Source: Microcaldota archaeon
GTDB taxonomy: Archaea > Micrarchaeota > Micrarchaeia > Micrarchaeales > Micrarchaeaceae
NCBI GenBank assembly: GCA_021799475.1
Contig: JAJZAJ010000001.1
Location: forward strand, 248,001 to 312,000
Direction: 5' to 3'
DNA length: 64,000 nt
The notes below the pieces were generated by a model. It did no database searches and was not told the DNA's origin. It saw only the letters and a list, made by a program, of their open reading frames with translations. The position numbers were made by a program, and so were the translations under genes. Of this stretch, positions 61,109-64,000 are shown piece after piece (position 1 is the first letter of the stretch; every line of letters begins with the position of its first letter).

Positions 61109-62152
61109 TCAGCTGCTATTGTGCAGGAAAGAAATAAAAGAATACCAAGCAGGCTTCGGCTGCAGCGTCGTCATGTTGAGCAACCCATAATCCTCGTTTT
61201 TCCCGTTGTAACCGACAAGATGGAACCAGTAGATCCTTTTTACGAATGGATACGAAGCAAAAAACCTGAAATCCTGAGTCAGGTAGGAAGCCTGGTTCTG
61301 TTCCGACATATTGATGCCCGTAGTCCAGTTATTCGAAGGAATGCCGGTCTCTGTTATCCAAATAGGTTTGCCAGTCAGGTTTTCATAAAGGTTCAGCGTG
61401 AAATTGAAAACCTGCCGCAGCGTATATCCGCTACCGACCTGTTGGCTGAAATTATAGTAGGGTTGACTGTATGCATGCAGGGATATGGCATTACAATACT
61501 TGTATGCCCCGTAAGACCAGACCTGCTGGTAGAACGCATATTCAACCGCAACTGTGCTGCCCGGAAACATCTGAGCTCCACCAAAACAGACAATCGTAGC
61601 GTTCGGATCCCTGCTCTTTATTATATAATATGCGCTTTTTATCATGTTGAAATAGTTAATGGCGCTTCCGTTCTCGTAACCGCTGACGAATTCACCTATC
61701 AGTGGTTCATTGTATATCTCCCATTCATGTATGGAAGGATAATCAGCAACAGCATTTGCAACACTAGCATTCCAAGTATTGAGCGTCCAGTTGCAGCCTG
61801 ACAAGCATCCATACCGTGAAGGCTGTGCTCCAACCGTATCATAATCGAGTATTCCCAGATATTGCGCTCCTGCCTTGGAAGCGTTAGAAACGAAATTTAT
61901 CGCTCCTTGGCTGAGCGATATATCTGTCCTATAGCAGGTTATTCCATTGTCAATTGCGATTCTCATAGCGGTAGAATTCATTGAGCCATCAAGGCAGAAA
62001 GATACAGTATTGCTGCTATTGGACGATACGGATGTCAAGGGTGTTGGTTTTGGCTGAGACTGATATTGATGACCCAATGCGATTACAGCTGCAAGGATAA
62101 CGGCCATTATAAAAACTGCCGATATCACGAATAGAAAATGTCTCCCACGCAT
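61109..62152 (-). CDS. Membrane-anchored glycoside hydrolase-like (beta/alpha)8 protein
   Basis: 347 residues from MRGRHFLFVISAVFIMAVIL, an N-terminal membrane anchor followed by a Ser/Asn/Pro linker. The barrel resembles clan GH-A (GH39/GH5-like): WEIYNEPLIG supplies the N-E acid/base pair, and PIWITETGIPSNN the nucleophile Glu; conserved aromatics lie in ISLHAYSQPYYNF. It would hydrolyse a polysaccharide or glycan outside the cell. I rejected the start at 62185 because a TATA element (TTTATATACT on the minus strand) lies within it. Next gene 15 bp downstream: MFS transporter. Confidence 0.8.
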   Translation of the reverse strand: MRGRHFLFVISAVFIMAVILAAVIALGHQYQSQPKPTPLTSVSSNSSNTVSFCLDGSMNSTAMRIAIDNGITCYRTDISLSQGAINFVSNASKAGAQYLGILDYDTVGAQPSRYGCLSGCNWTLNTWNASVANAVADYPSIHEWEIYNEPLIGEFVSGYENGSAINYFNMIKSAYYIIKSRDPNATIVCFGGAQMFPGSTVAVEYAFYQQVWSYGAYKYCNAISLHAYSQPYYNFSQQVGSGYTLRQVFNFTLNLYENLTGKPIWITETGIPSNNWTTGINMSEQNQASYLTQDFRFFASYPFVKRIYWFHLVGYNGKNEDYGLLNMTTLQPKPAWYSFISFLHNSS

Positions 62153-62232
62153 GGATGTTAATGCGCAATAAGTATATAAATACAAACCTGTAGAACCGAC
62201 GAATTGCTGGCAATGATCTAGAAATCAGAAAC

Positions 62233-62305
62233 CGCCTTGGCCGGGATTCGAACCCGGGTCGCAACCGTGACAGGGTCGCATCCTAGACCACTAGACGACC
62301 AAGGC
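62233..62305 (-). tRNA. tRNA-Asp (GTC)
   Basis: 73-nt cloverleaf. Acceptor GCCTTGG pairs with CCAAGGC; the D-arm contains TAGTGGTCTAG; the anticodon stem CGACC/GGTTG encloses loop CTGTCAC with anticodon GTC; T-arm GGGTTCGAATCCC. No intron and no encoded CCA. A TATA-like TTTATAATAT (minus strand, ~62326-62338) gives it its own promoter. Confidence 0.93.
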
Positions 62306-62346
62306 AGCAACTATCTTTTTACGCACGATATTATAAACTGTTTCTT

Positions 62347-62754
62347 TTAGCTCTTCAGCCTCTCCCATACTGTTTTCAATTCCTTTCCATCCTTCCCGAA
62401 GTTCTGTATGCTGATTGTATGGCCATCATTTTCCTTTCTTGGAATTATGTGCACATGGAGATGGAATACATCCTGTTGCGCCGCTTTTCCATTTGACGAG
62501 AGAATGTTTACCCCGTCCAGACTCATCCTATCCTTATAACGTACAGAGAGTCTCTTTGCCGCTGACATTACCATCCCCAAAAGATCATCAGGTATTTCGA
62601 AAATGTTCTCATAGTGCTCCTTCGGGATAACCAAGGTATGACCCTCACAGATAGGGTTTATGTCAAGGAAGGCGAATACCTTTTCGTCCTCGTATACCTT
62701 ATACGATGGGAGTTCTCCCTTAACAATCCTGCAGAACACGCAGCTTTCAACCAC
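62347..62754 (-). CDS. HIT family nucleotide hydrolase/transferase
   Basis: 135 residues from GTG 62754 (VVESCVFCRIVKGELPSYKV). The CxxC near the start and the histidine triad HLHVHIIPR mark the Hint branch, which hydrolyses AMP-lysine or related nucleoside phosphoramidates. I rejected the start at 62814 because that extension runs through the tRNA-Tyr gene. The GTG is 15 nt after the tRNA-Tyr 3' end, so the tRNA and mRNA probably share a transcript. Confidence 0.88.
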   Translation of the reverse strand: MVESCVFCRIVKGELPSYKVYEDEKVFAFLDINPICEGHTLVIPKEHYENIFEIPDDLLGMVMSAAKRLSVRYKDRMSLDGVNILSSNGKAAQQDVFHLHVHIIPRKENDGHTISIQNFGKDGKELKTVWERLKS

Positions 62755-62769
62755 CAAATCACTTTTATT

Positions 62770-62869
62770 TCCCGACGGGGAGAGTTGAACTCCCAACCTA
62801 TCGCTTTCTGGCATATCTTATACCATTTGCAAACTACAGGCGATCGCTCTACCATTGAGCTACGTCGGG
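62770..62869 (-). tRNA. tRNA-Tyr (GTA) with 28-nt intron
   Basis: Acceptor CCCGACG pairs with CGTCGGG (C1-G72 as in archaeal tRNA-Tyr); the D-arm contains AGCTCAATGGTAGAGC; anticodon stem ATCGC/GCGAT; T-arm GGGAG-TTCAACT-CTCCC. The anticodon GTA (62835-62837) is followed by G37, then a 28-nt intron (62806-62833) before A38, the canonical 37/38 position. The intron can fold as a TGGTAT/ATGCCA hairpin compatible with a bulge-helix-bulge splice site. TATA element at about 62896-62908. Confidence 0.9.
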
Positions 62870-62972
62870 TCATAGGTAAGTAGCTATTATTTTGGCAAGA
62901 TTAATATATATTGGTGCCTGAGCAACTTCTATATATTAAAACAGAGGAAAATATAATATTGCAAAAGAGAGG

Positions 62973-64000
62973 ATGGATTTGGTGGCGGCCCATACTGTAG
63001 ACGGAAGTGCGAGAAGCACCGAGAGGAAAGCAAAGCGTGTCGACTTACACGGGAGGCTGTCAGAGAAGATAGTAAGAAAGCAGTACAGGACGCCACTGGG
63101 AATATACCACATAAAGGACACCCTGAGCCACATGCTGAGCTCAGGCAATTTTATAGACGCACTGCTTGCCACGATAACATTCCTTGTAGTTTCCACAGCA
63201 CTGGGATTCTATCCCCTGCCTATTGCAGTTCTCTGTGCTGTGATATTGTTCTTCGTTGCGCTATATCAGCCATTTCTGGGGCTCATATTATACACAGCAC
63301 TGTCATTTCCAATATTCATGTACCAGGCGCCTGTCCTTGCATGGTCTTTCCTGTTCCTTGTCAGTGCTATGCTAATTTACGGTTATATGCACTACAGGAC
63401 AATAATGTTCACCTATCTGCTCACTGTCCTTGCGTTTTCTCCAATCGGGTACCTGCTCGCGATACCGGCACTGATATTTTCAGCAATAATCATAGGCAAT
63501 AAGCGCTCTGTTTTCGTAGTGCTCCTGAGTTTCCTTCTAGTGATATCTTTCTCGGCCGTTACCGGGATACAGAACAGTGCATATTTTGCATACAACGCAG
63601 CACAGGGGCATACGGCAATAGGAAACAACCCAATACTGCAGTTCGACACCGGAACAAACACGGGGTTCAGCATGGGAAATCTGATTCCGGGTTTTGCGTC
63701 TACCTCGTCGATCTTCTTCAGCAGGCAGGTAACGAGCCTGATACCAAATGCAGTGGCAGCAATAGCAGCGGCGCTCGGAAGTGGCATTGCGACGTATCTA
63801 TCGCAGATACTTCTGTTGATAGTCATAGTGATTGCAATAGACTGGTTTGCGGTTACCAGCAGATCGAAGCACAAAGGGGCTGTATCAAGTATGTTCGGCG
63901 TCATATATCCTTTGTCCTATGTCTTACTGTCAGGTTATTCGTATGATGTTTCAGCTCTGGTCCCTCTCCTGAGCTTCATACTGGCTCCTGCCAGCTTATA
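62973..64000 (+). CDS. Polytopic membrane protein (3' end outside window)
   Basis: Open from ATG 62973 to the end of the window, at least 342 residues. A charged N-terminal ~60 residues (RKAKRVDLHGRLSEKIVRKQ) precede eight or more hydrophobic segments. A polar loop near residues 205-240 (NNPILQFDTGTNTGFSMGNL) separates the two halves. I do not recognise the family. TATA-like TATATATTAAAA lies at about 62930-62941. Confidence 0.65.
   Translation, partial: MDLVAAHTVDGSARSTERKAKRVDLHGRLSEKIVRKQYRTPLGIYHIKDTLSHMLSSGNFIDALLATITFLVVSTALGFYPLPIAVLCAVILFFVALYQPFLGLILYTALSFPIFMYQAPVLAWSFLFLVSAMLIYGYMHYRTIMFTYLLTVLAFSPIGYLLAIPALIFSAIIIGNKRSVFVVLLSFLLVISFSAVTGIQNSAYFAYNAAQGHTAIGNNPILQFDTGTNTGFSMGNLIPGFASTSSIFFSRQVTSLIPNAVAAIAAALGSGIATYLSQILLLIVIVIAIDWFAVTSRSKHKGAVSSMFGVIYPLSYVLLSGYSYDVSALVPLLSFILAPASL

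Overview
The window is a gene-dense stretch of an archaeal chromosome. The evidence is archaeal PolD (DP1 and DP2), Orc1/Cdc6, LonB, Top6A, aMBF1, Nop5, Kae1/Bud32, aIF1, aIF6, proteins L31e, L39e, S19e and the L1-L10-L12 stalk genes, with TATA boxes about 25-35 nt from many starts. Short intergenic gaps, many overlapping or leaderless genes, class III-signal surface proteins and loss of some usually conserved neighbours (no LX between aIF6 and prefoldin, no Top6B beside Top6A, no fibrillarin beside Nop5) fit a small-genome DPANN archaeon. A Micrarchaeota/ARMAN-like lineage is my best guess, but it is an inference and no search was run.

Layout. 0-4 kb: a membrane protein fragment, a CMP-type deaminase, the KEOPS genes bud32 and kae1, the first LamG/pilin-like surface protein, aIF1 and L29. 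4.5-9 kb: a surface protein, LonB and Top6A. 9-24.6 kb is the accessory-looking part: a decayed MNT/HEPN pair, a 17-unit TPR-like repeat protein, four further LamG/pilin-like paralogues, a tandem pair of internally duplicated unknown proteins and an AAA+ ATPase with a PD-(D/E)XK motif. These are interleaved with a conserved translation/secretion operon (S19e, PDCD5, L39e, L31e, aIF6, prefoldin alpha, FtsY) and an Ogg/GlyRS pair. 24.8-31.2 kb: Nop5, a tetraether-synthase-like radical SAM protein with a Gly/Cys-rich N-terminus and a possible partner, and a large YVTN-propeller surface protein. 31.3-37 kb: PheT/PheS, a membrane protein, thymidylate kinase and ThyX. 37-46.7 kb: a PriL/PriX-like primase subunit, a zinc-finger miniprotein, a stand-alone 5S rRNA, RNase P proteins, Orc1/Cdc6, the ribosomal stalk genes, a ferredoxin and an Lhr-type helicase with a phosphoesterase. 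46.7-64 kb: a site-2 protease, aMBF1, FEN-1, two tiny very basic ORFs, PolX, PolD, UPF0147, a VIT1-type transporter, dCTP deaminase, an MFS transporter, a glycoside-hydrolase-like protein, tRNA-Asp, a HIT protein, intron-containing tRNA-Tyr and a truncated membrane protein.

The strongest candidate for something undescribed is the set of five LamG/pilin-like genes. Each has a constant pilin-type N-terminus, a divergent LamG-like middle and a constant C-terminus. Four copies share a near-identical block of about 320 bp that runs into the promoter region. The C-terminal block resembles the first strands of a LamG domain, as if the fold were circularly permuted. The layout suggests a variable surface-adhesin repertoire maintained by recombination.
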